5,562 nt of DNA. Source: Chlamydiota bacterium. Its GTDB lineage: Bacteria > Chlamydiota > Chlamydiia > Chlamydiales > Rhabdochlamydiaceae. Location: assembly GCA_011065225.1 (NCBI GenBank), contig JAAKFC010000108.1, positions 1 to 5,562 on the forward strand, read 5' to 3'. A program made the translations under genes and the position numbers. Shown piece by piece: positions 5,141 to 5,562 of the stretch. How positions within the stretch are numbered: the first letter of the stretch is position 1; every line of letters starts with the position of its first letter. Under the pieces are notes generated by a model. That model had not been told where the DNA came from, searched no databases, and worked only from the letters and a program-made list of their open reading frames with translations.

Positions 5141-5562
5141 ATGTAAGTATGCTTTGGTTATTGGAGTTTATTGAAAATTTGATTGCTGAACTCCCTGAAT
5201 CTTCATTTGCAATGAGCTGTGCTATTTTGCCCTGCATAGGTCCTGACAGACAGATCAGTCCATTGGCATGTTCTTTGAGCAGATCCTTATCGATGCGCGG
5301 GGTATAGTAAAATCCCTCAAGATAAGCACAGGAGCTGAGCTTGCAGAGACTGCGATACCCTTCTTTGTCTTTTGCGAGAAGGACAATGGGATAGCCCGGT
5401 TTTTGCCCGCTTACTTTCTTTTTCTCGGTGCACAAACCTGGAGCAACAAAAAGTTCACACCCGATGATGGGTTTTACCCCCACTGCAAGGCATGCTTTGA
5501 AAAAATCGACAGCCCCATGCAAATTGCCCTGATCGGTGAGCGCAAGGGCTGGCATCTGAAAC
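5130..5562 (-). pseudogene. dnaE: Truncated DNA polymerase III alpha fragment (PHP domain, enters from right edge)
   Basis: The minus-strand frame is open from the right edge (one base of a split codon, then FQMPALAL) to a TAA at 5132-5130. The PHP-domain sequence is clear: ALTDQGNLHGAVDFF, KPIIGCELFVAP, KDKEGYRSLCKLSS, EGFYYTPRIDK and NGLICLSG. By alignment with the start of E. coli DnaE the edge corresponds to about residue 31, so the true start would lie right of the window. Recognisable DnaE sequence runs to about IANED (near 5199). The last 22 codons before the stop look unrelated. DnaE normally exceeds 1,100 residues, so this keeps only part of the PHP domain and none of the polymerase active site. 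LTDQGN has Gln where LTDHGN is common. It is most likely a non-functional duplicate of the dnaE whose start is at position 78, provided the two are not the same copy on a circle. Confidence 0.85.

Noticed and set aside
1..5562. Insertion sequence or transposon carrying the cassette
   Set aside because: No transposase, integrase, terminal inverted repeats or target-site duplication could be seen; direct repeats and dnaE duplication fit recombination better.

Overview
The window looks like chromosomal DNA from an environmental (amoeba-associated, Parachlamydia-like) member of the Chlamydiae. This rests on A+T-rich composition, a chlamydial-style DnaE N-terminus, and short cysteine-rich and Ser/Thr-leading accessory proteins of the kind found in these genomes. 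The phylum is an inference; nothing here fixes a genus. I see no rRNA, tRNA, CRISPR array, transposase, integrase or replication origin.

Layout. At the left edge, on the minus strand, are the first 26 codons of dnaE (DNA polymerase III alpha, PHP domain), running out of the window. Just upstream of it, also minus, is a start-less remnant (119-319) of a CPBP-type intramembrane protease that keeps the HxxxN motif. From 391 to 4993 four plus-strand genes form an accessory cassette. They are a small cysteine-rich protein with a Thr tract and a glycine-zipper-like core (391-888); a 674-aa soluble protein with a His...Asn-Cys arrangement suggestive of a permuted papain-like (NlpC/P60-type) enzyme (980-3004); a 491-aa protein with hydrophobic segments at both ends and a very basic middle (3032-4507); and a second small cysteine-rich protein (4538-4993) that is a paralogue of the first. 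At the right edge, again on the minus strand, is another piece of dnaE (about residues 32 to 150) that ends after a short unrelated tail in a stem-loop terminator.

The two dnaE pieces cannot be halves of one interrupted gene. The left piece is the N-terminus leading out of the window, and the right piece is the segment starting about four residues further along. The locus must therefore be a partial or tandem duplication of the dnaE 5' region around the cassette, a tandem repeat unit of about 5.57 kb, or a circular molecule or contig cut at an arbitrary point.

The two cysteine-rich paralogues bracket the two larger genes. Their ends and a 74-bp non-coding tail are strongly conserved (about 89% in the tail by hand count, against about 85% in the adjoining coding part), while their middles have diverged. 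The four genes are closely spaced (91, 27 and 30 bp gaps) with no convincing internal terminator, so they are probably co-expressed. My working interpretation is a duplicated lineage-specific cassette of candidate secreted or host-interaction proteins. Export and enzymatic function are inferences from sequence features, not demonstrated.
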